Assembly (NCBI GenBank): GCA_027587225.1
Contig: JAPDDQ010000022.1
Span: 50,280 to 114,279, forward strand
Direction of reading: 5' to 3'
Length of the DNA: 64,000 nucleotides
Source of the DNA: Solirubrobacter taibaiensis
GTDB taxonomy: Bacteria; Actinomycetota; Thermoleophilia; Solirubrobacterales; Solirubrobacteraceae
In this document: one piece after another, positions 57,301 to 64,000 of the stretch
Numbering within the stretch: the stretch's first letter is position 1
How the letters are laid out: the number at the start of each line of letters is the position of its first letter
The notes under the pieces: model-generated
Database searches by the model: none
What the model was told of the DNA's origin: nothing
Seen by the model: the letters and a program-made list of their open reading frames with translations, nothing else
Program-made: the position numbers and the translations under genes

Positions 57301-58842
57301 ATGAACACGTTCGCCAAAGCCGTAGGCCTCGTCGCAACCGGAGCGCTCATCCTTGCCGCCCCGGCGTCCGCTGACGAAGGGCAGATCCTGCGCGAGAACG
57401 CGGCCAACGCGATCCCCGGCAGCTACGTCGTCGTGCTCGACGACGCGGCCGTCGCCGGCCGGCCGACGGACGAGATCGCCGCGCTCGGCGAGCAGTACGG
57501 AGCGGACGTCGAGCATCAGTACGCGAACACGGTCCAGGGCTTCTCGGCGGAGATGACGCGCGAGGAGGCGCTGGCGCTGTCCACCGACCCCGCCGTCAAG
57601 TACGTCGAGCAGGACCGCGTCTTTGAGACGCAGGCCACGCAGACGCCGGCGACCTGGGGCCTGGACCGCCTCGACCAGCGCACGCTGCCGTTCGACAGCA
57701 AGTTCACGTACCCGGACAGCGCCGGCGCCGGCGTCACCGCGTACATCATCGACACCGGCATCCGCACCACGCACAGCGAGTTCGCGGGCGGGCGCGCCCT
57801 GTGGGGGACCAACACCACCGGCGATGGCCAGAACACCGACTGCAACGGGCACGGCACGCACGTCGCCGGCAGCGTCGGCGGCAAGACCTACGGCGTCGCC
57901 AAGGGCGTCAAGCTGATCGCCGTCAAGGTGCTCGATTGCGCCGGCAGCGGCTCCTTCGCGGGCGTCATGGCCGGGATCGACTGGGTCACCGGCAACCACA
58001 CCTCCGGCCCGGCCGTCGCGAACATGAGCCTCGGCGCGAGCGGCGCCGACGTCGGCGTCGAGAACGCCATCCGCGCGTCGATCATCGACGGCATCACCTA
58101 CACGATCGCCGCCGGCAACTCCAACGCCAACGCCTGCAACTTCACGCCGGCCCGCGTCGCCGAGGCGATCACGGTCAACGCTTCCACGAGCACCGACACG
58201 CGCGCCTCGTTCTCCAACTTCGGCACCTGCACCGACCTGTTCGCCCCGGGCCAGAACATCCTGTCCGCCTGGAACACGAGCGACACCGCCACCAACGCCA
58301 TCAGCGGCACGTCGATGGCCGCGCCGCACGTCGCCGGCGCCGCCGCGCTCGTCCTCGGTGCGACCCCGAACGCCACGCCCGCCCAGGTCGGCGCCACGCT
58401 GATCAACAACGCCACGCCGAACGTCCTCGCCAACGTGGGCACCGGCTCGCCGAACCGCCTGCTCAACATCGGCGGCGCCCCGGTCACCCCGCCCGTCCCG
58501 TCCTGCGCCAAGACCAACGACGCGGACGTCAGCGTCCCGGACAACACCACGGTGTTCTCCGACATCACGATCTCGGGTTGCCAGCGCAACGCCTCAGCGA
58601 CGGCCAAGGTGACGACGGACATCCGCCACACCTACAAGGGCGACCTCGTCGTCGAAGTGATCGCCCCGGACGGCTCCGTCTACGTCCTGCACAACCGCGC
58701 GGGCGGCAGCGCCGACAACATCCAGCAGACGTTCACGGTCAACCTGTCCACCGAGCCGGCCAACGGCACCTGGCGCCTGCGGGTCCGTGACGCGGCTTCG
58801 GCCGACACCGGCTACATCAACAGCTGGACCCTCGAGCCCTAG
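57301..58842 (+). CDS. Secreted subtilisin-family serine protease (S8) with P-domain
   Basis: A 513-residue preproenzyme. The signal peptide is residues 1-24 (PASA-DEG). An inhibitor I9 propeptide (about 38-110) ends before TPATWGLDRLDQR. The peptidase S8 domain has catalytic Asp151 (IIDTGI), His184 (NGHGTHVAG) and Ser338 (GTSMAAPH), with oxyanion Asn272 (AAGNSNA). A C-terminal P/Homo-B domain runs from about 405 to the end (DITISGCQRNASATAKV, WTLEP). It is of the proteinase K/aqualysin type with paired cysteines. It degrades extracellular protein. A strong hairpin follows the stop. Confidence 0.95.
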   Translation: MNTFAKAVGLVATGALILAAPASADEGQILRENAANAIPGSYVVVLDDAAVAGRPTDEIAALGEQYGADVEHQYANTVQGFSAEMTREEALALSTDPAVKYVEQDRVFETQATQTPATWGLDRLDQRTLPFDSKFTYPDSAGAGVTAYIIDTGIRTTHSEFAGGRALWGTNTTGDGQNTDCNGHGTHVAGSVGGKTYGVAKGVKLIAVKVLDCAGSGSFAGVMAGIDWVTGNHTSGPAVANMSLGASGADVGVENAIRASIIDGITYTIAAGNSNANACNFTPARVAEAITVNASTSTDTRASFSNFGTCTDLFAPGQNILSAWNTSDTATNAISGTSMAAPHVAGAAALVLGATPNATPAQVGATLINNATPNVLANVGTGSPNRLLNIGGAPVTPPVPSCAKTNDADVSVPDNTTVFSDITISGCQRNASATAKVTTDIRHTYKGDLVVEVIAPDGSVYVLHNRAGGSADNIQQTFTVNLSTEPANGTWRLRVRDAASADTGYINSWTLEP

Positions 58843-58864
58843 AGCAATCGCACCATCGACGACC

Positions 58865-58896
58865 CCGCCCGCCGCTCCTCCCCGAGCGGCGGGCGG
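58865..58896. terminator. Strong bidirectional terminator hairpin
   Basis: Perfect 13-base arms (58865-58877 and 58884-58896) around a 6-base loop CTCCCC, between the convergent protease and binding-protein genes. TTGTCGTC follows on the plus strand. It is the best intrinsic-terminator structure in the window. Confidence 0.75.
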
Positions 58897-58910
58897 TTGT
58901 CGTCAAGCGG

Positions 58911-60185
58911 CTAGCCCGCGGCCGCCTTGATCGTCTGGTCGAAGGACAGCTCGCCGTCCTTGACGGCGTAGACGCCGTAGTCGGTCAGCGTCGTGTCGCC
59001 GTTCTCGTCGATCGAGTACGTGCCGAGCACGCTCTCGCGGTCCTTGGTCGCGAAGAGCTGCTCGGTGATCGCCTCACGCTCGCCGGTCCCGGACTTCTCG
59101 ATCGCCAGCAGCGCCAGCTTCATCGCCTCGTAGCCGTAGATGGCGTACGGGTCCGGGTTGTCGACGCCGTACTTCGCGGTGAAGTCCTCGAAGAACTTCT
59201 GGCCCTCCGGCGGGTACTGGTCGGGGGAGAGCGTGGCGATCGTGACCTTGACCTGCTTGTTGAGGGAAGCGGGGATGCCGCCTTCCTTCTCGGACACGAA
59301 GCCGGTCTCGGCGACGCCGTCCGGGCCGTAGAGCTTCGCGTCCGGCCCGAGGGCCGCGGCGAAGTCCTTGAACTGCTGGACCGCGTTGTTGGCCGTGATG
59401 CCCGAGTACAGGTAGCAATCGGCTCCGTCGCTCTTGGCCGCCGCGGCGAGCGAGCGGTAGTTGGACGCGTTCTTGTCGATCGCGTCGTTGGCCGTCAGCG
59501 TGAGGCCCTGCTCCTTGGCGGAGAGTTCGACGACGCGCGCGAGGCCGGCGCCGTAGACCTCCTTGTCGTTGGTCATGGCGACCTTGGTGCAGCCCTCGGC
59601 CTTCATCAGGGTCACGAGCGCGGCGGCCTGGATCGTGTCCTTCGGGACGATGCGCGTGTAGTTGCGCTTCCCGCTCGGGTAGTACTTGTCCGGCTCGCCG
59701 GGCTCGGAGCCCGGGTCGTCCGTGGTGAGGCCCACGTACGTGTTGGCCGGCGAGATCATCGGGATCCCGGCCTCATTGAGGATCGGGATCGAGATCTTCG
59801 CCGCGCCGGAGTTCAGCGTGCCGATGTAGACCGCGGTCGAGTCGTCCTGCGAGGCCTTGAGCGCGTTGCCGGACTCCGCCTCCGGCGTCCATGAACCGGC
59901 CTGCGCCGTCGAGTCGTCGAGCGACTCGTAGGTGACGGTGTGCGGGCCGGCCTTGCCGCCGGCCTGCTCGAGCGCGAGCTTCGCGCCGTTGACCAGCGCC
60001 TCGCTCTGCACCCGCGACGCGCCCTGCAGCGGAACCGACGAGTAGATCGTCAGCGCCTTACCCTCTGCGGCCGCCGGTGTGCCGGAGCTGCCGCCGGGTT
60101 CTGGTTCCTCGTCGCCACACGCCGCGACACCGAGCGCGAGCGCTGCTGTGAGGCAGCTGACCGCCGCCAAACTACGTGAACGCAT
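58911..60185 (-). CDS. Branched-chain amino-acid-type ABC substrate-binding lipoprotein
   Basis: A 424-residue periplasmic-binding-protein type I (LivJ-like) lipoprotein. The leader ends in GVAAC with lipidated Cys23. LTIYSSVPLQGASRVQSEALVNGAKLALEQAGG is the family start, followed by AVYIGTLNSGAAKISIPILNEAGIPMISPANTY and KVAMTNDKEVYGAG. AIYGYEAMKLALLAI appears near the end. It binds amino acids or related small molecules outside the membrane. No permease or ATPase genes follow, so it is a solo binding protein in this window. Of two in-frame ATGs, 60185 is preferred because GGAGGG is 6 bases upstream of it and touches the other at 60191. Confidence 0.92.
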   Translation of the reverse strand: MRSRSLAAVSCLTAALALGVAACGDEEPEPGGSSGTPAAAEGKALTIYSSVPLQGASRVQSEALVNGAKLALEQAGGKAGPHTVTYESLDDSTAQAGSWTPEAESGNALKASQDDSTAVYIGTLNSGAAKISIPILNEAGIPMISPANTYVGLTTDDPGSEPGEPDKYYPSGKRNYTRIVPKDTIQAAALVTLMKAEGCTKVAMTNDKEVYGAGLARVVELSAKEQGLTLTANDAIDKNASNYRSLAAAAKSDGADCYLYSGITANNAVQQFKDFAAALGPDAKLYGPDGVAETGFVSEKEGGIPASLNKQVKVTIATLSPDQYPPEGQKFFEDFTAKYGVDNPDPYAIYGYEAMKLALLAIEKSGTGEREAITEQLFATKDRESVLGTYSIDENGDTTLTDYGVYAVKDGELSFDQTIKAAAG

Positions 60186-60319
60186 ACCCATCCCTCCAGT
60201 GGTTGGTAGGGCAAGCTTCTTCGCCCTGCCGTCCGAGTGCAACCGACACGCGGTACATGCGGCATCGCCCGCGCGGCGATCAGGCATGGTTGCGCGGTCG
60301 GCGGGGTACTTCGCCCGGC

Positions 60320-61135
60320 ATGATCCGATACGCCGTATTGCCGAGCATCGCGGTGGCCGTGACGCTGGGCCTTGCACCTGCTGCCCACGCCGACACGCAC
60401 TACGGCGGCACCGGCCTGTACAAGCAGACGTCGCCGGGAAATCCGGCGATCAGCCTGATCCGGCGCGACAACGGGACGGTCGACGCCCGCCTGACGCTCT
60501 CGTACTCGCGGTGCCGGGGCTATGCGAACTACGGCGACGTGCTGCGGGGCCGCGGGAAGCTCAACGGGGCGAACTTCACCGTCGTCGCGCGCCAGCGGGT
60601 CCGCGGGATGGGCACGGTCCGCGTCACGCTCACGGGCACGGTGGCCGACACCAGCGTGACCGGTGAGGCGCGCGTGCGGATCGCGCGCTGCCGGTCCTAC
60701 ACGCAGCCGATCGTCCTGCGCACCGAGAGCGCACCGGCGGGTGCGCCGGCGGTGCCCGCGCCGGGCACGGTGATGCAGGGATTCAGCAGCCAGTCCGCGG
60801 GCGGGCACCGGATGCCGCTGACGGTGCGGGTGACCAAGGGCGGACGCGCGTACGCGTTGTGGACCGCGGTGCTGCGCTGCGGGCGGGCGCGCCCGGCGCT
60901 GCTCGACCACACGCCGAGCCGGAAGATCGGCGCTGACGGCTCGTTCGGCGGAAGCCAGACGTACACGATCCGCTACAAGGGCTTCAGGGAGCGCTACCGG
61001 GTGACGTTCCGCGGGCAGTTCGTGGCCGACGGCGTGCGCGGCACGCTCACGGCGCGGATGCAGTACCAGGACGGCAAGCGCCGCTACATCCCGTGCCGTT
61101 CCGGCCGGCAGACCTGGACCGCCCGCGCGACTTAG
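60320..61135 (+). CDS. Secreted protein of unknown function
   Basis: A 271-residue protein with a signal peptide ending AHA-D at about residue 23. Two beta-rich halves follow (about 25-130 and 150-270), each with cysteines (YSRCRGYANYGD, RIARCRSYTQ; LRCGRARPALL, YIPCRSGRQTW), which suggests two disulfide-stabilised sandwiches. Repeated V-R-V-T-L-T-G-T-V strands resemble the domains of many exported Solirubrobacterales proteins. No enzymatic motif is seen. The ATG at 60320 is chosen because it begins the signal peptide; the longer frame from 60176 crosses the binding-protein promoter. It diverges from 58911-60185 with a 134-base shared promoter region. Confidence 0.78.
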   Translation: MIRYAVLPSIAVAVTLGLAPAAHADTHYGGTGLYKQTSPGNPAISLIRRDNGTVDARLTLSYSRCRGYANYGDVLRGRGKLNGANFTVVARQRVRGMGTVRVTLTGTVADTSVTGEARVRIARCRSYTQPIVLRTESAPAGAPAVPAPGTVMQGFSSQSAGGHRMPLTVRVTKGGRAYALWTAVLRCGRARPALLDHTPSRKIGADGSFGGSQTYTIRYKGFRERYRVTFRGQFVADGVRGTLTARMQYQDGKRRYIPCRSGRQTWTARAT

Positions 61136-61148
61136 ACGCTCGAACATG

Positions 61149-61162
61149 CAAGCGCGCGCTTG
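61149..61162. promoter_or_regulatory. Palindromic operator-like site 1
   Basis: Perfect 14-base palindrome CAAGCGCGCGCTTG. Its centre is exactly 30 bases from that of site 2, and both lie in the 68-base gap between 61135 and the DUF1772 gene. Confidence 0.55.
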
Positions 61163-61175
61163 AGCTATTCAGAAT

Positions 61176-61195
61176 CTCAAGCGCGCGCGGTTGAG
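61176..61195. promoter_or_regulatory. Palindromic operator-like site 2
   Basis: A 20-base palindrome, CTCAAGCGCG paired with CGCGGTTGAG, one mismatch per arm, ending 8 bases before the ATG at 61204. The facing halves of sites 1 and 2 (61152-61164 and 61176-61188) also form a perfect 13-base inverted repeat with an 11-base spacer. That could be a hairpin or terminator for the upstream gene. Confidence 0.55.
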
Positions 61196-61203
61196 TACGT
61201 GGC

Positions 61204-61683
61204 ATGAACGTCTTGCGCACGCTGTCGCTGCTGGGAGCGACGCTCACCATGGGACTCGTCACGGGGGCGTTCGCCCTCTACGCCCACGCGATCATGCCGG
61301 GCCTGAAGACCACCGACGACCGCACGTTCGTCGCCTCCTTCCAGGCGATCGATCGGGCGATCATCAACCCGTGGTTCATGCTCACCGGGTTCCTCGGCGC
61401 GCTGGTGTTCACCGGCGCGGCGACGCTGCTGCATCTCGGGCGTGACCCGCTGCCGTGGATCGCTGTGGCGCTGGTCGCGTACGTCGTGGTGTTCGTGATC
61501 ACGCTGGCGGTCAACGTGCCGCTCAATGACGCGCTCAAGGCCGCGGACAGCGCGGATCCCGCGGGCGCGCGCGAGGCCTTCGACGAAGCGCGGTGGGCGG
61601 CGTGGAACCTCGTGCGCGTGGTGCTCTCCACGGGCGCGTTTGTGGCCCTGTGCTGGGCACTTGTCGTCTATGACCGCACGTAA
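61204..61683 (+). CDS. DUF1772 (anthrone-oxygenase-like) membrane protein
   Basis: A 159-residue protein with four hydrophobic helices at about residues 5-28, 55-77, 84-106 and 135-155. MGLVTGAFALYAHAIMPGL, FQAIDRAIINPWFMLTGFLGAL and VNVPLNDALKAAD are hallmarks of the DUF1772 family, where an NVPLN motif is almost invariant. Some fungal and actinobacterial members are linked to anthrone oxidation; the general role is unknown. Its start lies 8 bases after palindrome 2, so a repressor there would block transcription or translation directly. No ribosome-binding site is evident. Confidence 0.88.
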   Translation: MNVLRTLSLLGATLTMGLVTGAFALYAHAIMPGLKTTDDRTFVASFQAIDRAIINPWFMLTGFLGALVFTGAATLLHLGRDPLPWIAVALVAYVVVFVITLAVNVPLNDALKAADSADPAGAREAFDEARWAAWNLVRVVLSTGAFVALCWALVVYDRT

Positions 61684-61711
61684 ACCTGCAAGGAAATCAA
61701 CCTGCTCCGCC

Positions 61712-61717
61712 TAGCAT
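61712..61717 (+). promoter_or_regulatory. Candidate -10 box for the M23 peptidase gene
   Basis: TAGCAT ends 10 bases before the ATG at 61728, with no Shine-Dalgarno sequence. It is part of the leaderless pattern. Confidence 0.35.
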
Positions 61718-61727
61718 TGCCCGCCGC

Positions 61728-62897
61728 ATGCCTCACTTGCGCCTCATCGTGGCGGCCGTTCTCGTGCCCTTTGCCGTCTGGCTGTTCCTGCCCGTGCCGT
61801 CCAGCGGCCAGAGCCTGCAGGAGAAGATCTCCAAGAAGGAACGGCAGATCGCGGCCAAGAAGCGCAAGGAGCGCGTGCTCACGAGCACGATCGAGACCTA
61901 CAGCCGGCGCATCAACCTGCTGCAGGGGGACATCTCGACGCTGCAGGCGCGCCAGCAGACGATCGAGGCCGACCTCGCCGCCAAGCGCGCGGAGCTGGAC
62001 CGGATCCAGGACGACCTGCGCAAGGAGCGCGCGCGGCTCACGCGACTGCGCGCCCGGCTGGCCGAGTCACGAGCGGCGCTCAGCGCGCGGCTCGTGCACC
62101 TGTACAAGGCCGACGAGCCCGACGTCGTGACCGTCGTGCTGGAGTCCGAGGGCTTCGAGGACCTGCTGCAGCGCACGGAGTTCATGCAGCGCGTCTCGCG
62201 CCAGGACGCCCGCATCCTCGACCGCGTGCGCACGGCGAAGGCCGAGGCGACGGCGACCGAAGCGAAGCTCGACCGCTTCGAGGGACGCCAGCGCAAGGTC
62301 ACCAAGATCGTGTCGCAGCGCCGGCTCGAGGTGCTCGCGATCAAGAACCGGCTCGTCGACCGCCGCCAACAGGCCGAGTCGGTGCGCACCGACAAGCGCC
62401 AGGCGCTCGTCTCCACGCGCGCGGACCGCCAGCAGCTCCAAGGGCACCTCGTCGCGCTGCAGAAGGAGGAGGCGAAGGTGCGCGCCCGCCTCGCCGGCTT
62501 CAGTGGCTCCGCAGGCCCGATTCGCCAGGGTTCGGGCGACATGATCTGGCCCACCAACGGCGCGTTCACGTCGCCGTTCGGCCAGCGCTGGGGTCGCCTG
62601 CACGCGGGCATCGACATCGGGGCGCCCGAGGGCACACCGATCCGGGCGGCGATGTCGGGCAAGGTCGTCGTGGCGGGCTGGACCGGCGGGTACGGCAACT
62701 ACACCTGCATCCAGCACGGCGGCGCGCTCTCCACGTGTTACGGGCACCAGTCGCGCTACGCCACGTCGGTGGGGGCGAACGTCTCCAAGGGCGACCTGAT
62801 CGGCTACGTCGGCAACACCGGCAACTCCACCGGCGCGCACCTGCACTTCGAGACGCGCGTGAACGGCAACCCGGTCAACCCGATGGGCTACTTGTAA
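61728..62897 (+). CDS. M23-family peptidoglycan peptidase with long coiled coil (EnvC-like)
   Basis: A 389-residue exported protein. An N-terminal helix (about residues 4-21) acts as signal or anchor. Residues about 30-255 are almost continuous coiled coil, with the typical EnvC/PcsB arrangement including LVHLYKADEPDVVTVVLESEGFEDLL in the middle. The C-terminal LytM/M23 domain starts at about residue 270 (MIWPTNGAFTSPFGQRWGRLHAGIDIG). The zinc ligands are in HAGID and HLHFE, and the catalytic His in CYGHQ. It cleaves peptide cross-links during division or remodelling, or activates amidases as EnvC does. All metal-binding positions look intact. Confidence 0.93.
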   Translation: MPHLRLIVAAVLVPFAVWLFLPVPSSGQSLQEKISKKERQIAAKKRKERVLTSTIETYSRRINLLQGDISTLQARQQTIEADLAAKRAELDRIQDDLRKERARLTRLRARLAESRAALSARLVHLYKADEPDVVTVVLESEGFEDLLQRTEFMQRVSRQDARILDRVRTAKAEATATEAKLDRFEGRQRKVTKIVSQRRLEVLAIKNRLVDRRQQAESVRTDKRQALVSTRADRQQLQGHLVALQKEEAKVRARLAGFSGSAGPIRQGSGDMIWPTNGAFTSPFGQRWGRLHAGIDIGAPEGTPIRAAMSGKVVVAGWTGGYGNYTCIQHGGALSTCYGHQSRYATSVGANVSKGDLIGYVGNTGNSTGAHLHFETRVNGNPVNPMGYL

Positions 62898-62900
62898 TCT
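62895..62900 (+). promoter_or_regulatory. Candidate -10 box inside the M23 stop codon
   Basis: TAATCT overlaps the TAA stop of the peptidase gene and lies 9 bases before the receiver-gene ATG. It runs into CTCAAGCG (62899-62906), the same half-site as in palindrome 2 at 61176. Confidence 0.4.
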
Positions 62901-62909
62901 CAAGCGTCC

Positions 62910-63266
62910 ATGCGCAAGCGCGTGCTCGTGGTCGATGACCATCCCGCGGTGGCGCTGGCCCTGAAGCTCTACTTCAAGCGGGACGGGCGCTACGTGGTCG
63001 CCGCCAGCGCGGCCACGGCCGGGGAAGGGCTCGAGCTGCTGCCCGGCGACTACGACGCGGTACTGCTCGACCTGCACCTGCCGGACCAGTCCGGCGTCGC
63101 GCTCGTGCGGGCTTTCCGCGAGCGAGCCGGGAGCGTGCCGCTGATCCTGTACTCGGCGTCCGATGACACCGCGGAGGTGGAGGCGGTGCGGGGGATGGTC
63201 GACGCGGTGGCCCGCAAGTCCGAGGTGGCGGACGCGATCGCGGCGCTGGAACGGCTCACCTGCTGA
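62910..63266 (+). CDS. Single-domain response regulator (receiver only)
   Basis: A 118-residue CheY-like receiver. The acidic pair is Asp9-Asp10 (VVDDH), the phosphoacceptor is Asp54 (VLLDLHLP), the switch Ser is in ILYSAS, and Lys103 lies in ARKSEVADAI. There is no output domain, so it acts through protein contact or passes the phosphate on. The GYYV-type aromatic near the end is absent. The stop overlaps the next start as TGATG, placing the kinase-like partner in the same unit. It lies just downstream of the M23 gene, so a link to cell-wall control is possible. Confidence 0.9.
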   Translation: MRKRVLVVDDHPAVALALKLYFKRDGRYVVAASAATAGEGLELLPGDYDAVLLDLHLPDQSGVALVRAFRERAGSVPLILYSASDDTAEVEAVRGMVDAVARKSEVADAIAALERLTC

Positions 63267-64000
63267 TGTGGGAGCTGCGCTACGACCTCCACGGCCGCTG
63301 CGCCGTGCGCGTGGCCGGCGGCGGGGTGATGGCGCGGCACGTCGAGGCCGTGCCGAGCGCGCCGTGGATGATCGAGGCGCGCTGCGGAATCGCGCGCGGG
63401 TGGCTGCTGGCCACGGCCGCGCCGGACGACGCCGAGCGGGAGGCGGCGCGGCTGGAGGCGGAGGTGACGCGACGGACGGCGCTGGCCCGCGAGCGGCAGG
63501 CGCTCGCGCTCGCCGCGCTGGACGCGGACCTGATCGAGCGCCTCACCCATCGTCTGCGCACGGATGTGATGACGCTCGGCGCCGTCGCCGAGGGTGCGCT
63601 CGAAGGTGTCTTCGCCGACGAGGCCGAGGAGGTGATGGCCGAGCTGCGGCGCACGAGCCAGGAGGCGCAACGCCGGATGACGGCGGCGCGCGAGGTGATG
63701 ACCGTGCTCGCGGGGGAGACGGGCGCGCCGGAGCCGATCGCCGGGACGCTGCGCGCCGAGCTCGAGGGCGCGGGGCGCGACGTGCGGGTGACGGGGGACG
63801 AAGACGCCTGGACGCTGGTCCCCGGCGCGGGCTGGGCCGCGTGCGCGCGGCTGCTCGCCGCGGACGAGCGGTTCGGGACGTTCACGATTACGCCTGACGA
63901 GTGGGGTTGGCGAGTGACCGCCGGACCGCGCGCCACGGCGGTGGGCGGGCCCGGCGAGGGCGCGGGCGCGGGCGGGGCGGCTGGCGGTGGCGCGGGAGTC
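63266..64000 (+). CDS. Histidine-kinase-like protein, 3'-partial at window edge
   Basis: An open frame of 245 codons with no stop before the window end. The N-terminal part (1-55) is an unassigned beta-rich region. Residues 56-90 are a charged helix. LIERLTHRLRTDVMTLGAVAEGAL (His95) resembles the H-box of HisKA domains, where ELRTPL is usual. After a second helix, the region 150-225 is a plausible but degenerate ATPase-like sandwich; N-, G1- and G2-boxes are not evident. The last residues are Gly/Ala-rich. Coupled by TGATG to the receiver gene, it is probably its kinase or phosphotransfer partner. Confidence in kinase activity is low. Confidence 0.6.
   Translation, partial: MWELRYDLHGRCAVRVAGGGVMARHVEAVPSAPWMIEARCGIARGWLLATAAPDDAEREAARLEAEVTRRTALARERQALALAALDADLIERLTHRLRTDVMTLGAVAEGALEGVFADEAEEVMAELRRTSQEAQRRMTAAREVMTVLAGETGAPEPIAGTLRAELEGAGRDVRVTGDEDAWTLVPGAGWAACARLLAADERFGTFTITPDEWGWRVTAGPRATAVGGPGEGAGAGGAAGGGAGV

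Noticed and set aside
1..64000. tRNA, rRNA, CRISPR array, IS element, prophage or attachment site
   Set aside because: By eye I found no TPsiC-like tRNA arm, repeat-spacer pattern, transposase or integrase gene. A tRNAscan or profile search was not possible, so a small RNA gene cannot be excluded.

Overview
The window is about 64 kb of very GC-rich DNA in which nearly every base is coding. It looks like part of a Solirubrobacterales-type (Thermoleophilia) actinobacterial chromosome. This rests on codon use, the LAL-type LuxR regulators, secreted proteins built from LWRSDGT repeats plus a choice-of-anchor Q segment, and many actinobacterial gene families; it is an inference from style, not a phylogenetic result. 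I saw no rRNA, tRNA, CRISPR array, insertion sequence or prophage gene, and no stretch over 300 bases lacks a gene.

Layout. 1-6.2 kb: the 3' end of a urease alpha gene, a PaiB-type flavin protein, a lipoprotein, a DoxX/two-helix membrane pair, and three alpha/beta hydrolases in tandem. 6.2-15.6 kb: two large LAL-family LuxR regulators bracket an operon of small membrane protein, ECF sigma factor, fluoroacetate-dehalogenase-like enzyme and haem peroxidase, plus an unassigned protein with an HDVFGH motif. 15.7-17.4 kb: a degenerate carbamoyltransferase, a 72-residue protein and an NmrA-like reductase. 17.5-21.5 kb: acyl-CoA dehydrogenase, hotdog hydratase and class III CoA-transferase diverge from a split thiamine-diphosphate decarboxylase. 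21.5-24.3 kb: a large secreted GH13 alpha-amylase/pullulanase.

24.4-40.7 kb looks like a sulfur region. A LysR regulator and a mercaptopyruvate-type sulfurtransferase diverge from a hydrolase and a GlcD-type oxidase. A 13-gene operon follows, with almost every junction a 4-base overlap. It holds two SsuD-like flavin monooxygenases, a DszA/NtaA-like monooxygenase, a DszC/SfnB-like enzyme, two flavin reductases, a complete oligopeptide-type ABC importer, a class II aldolase homologue, a ketopantoate-reductase homologue and a cysteine-free DsbA-like protein. This is my best candidate for an undescribed system: import, desulfurisation and carbon-skeleton processing of an unknown organosulfur compound.

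40.7-43.5 kb pairs a ClC chloride/proton protein with glutamate decarboxylase, suggesting acid resistance. 43.5-51.7 kb holds membrane proteins, a flavin monooxygenase/SDR pair, a LysR/SDR divergent pair, an orphan histidine kinase, a LURP-one protein and a 2-hydroxyacid dehydrogenase. 51.7-56.3 kb holds a secreted repeat/beta-helix protein, a clearly broken TIM-barrel gene and an AbiEi/DUF559 gene running antisense into it. 56.4-64 kb holds an aldose epimerase, a subtilase, a branched-chain amino-acid-type binding lipoprotein, a secreted protein, a DUF1772 membrane protein behind two palindromes, an M23 peptidase, and a receiver protein with a kinase-like partner cut by the window end.

A recurring feature is a TAnnnT-like hexamer 6-10 bases upstream of an ATG or GTG with no Shine-Dalgarno sequence. 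This suggests leaderless transcripts for at least eight genes.
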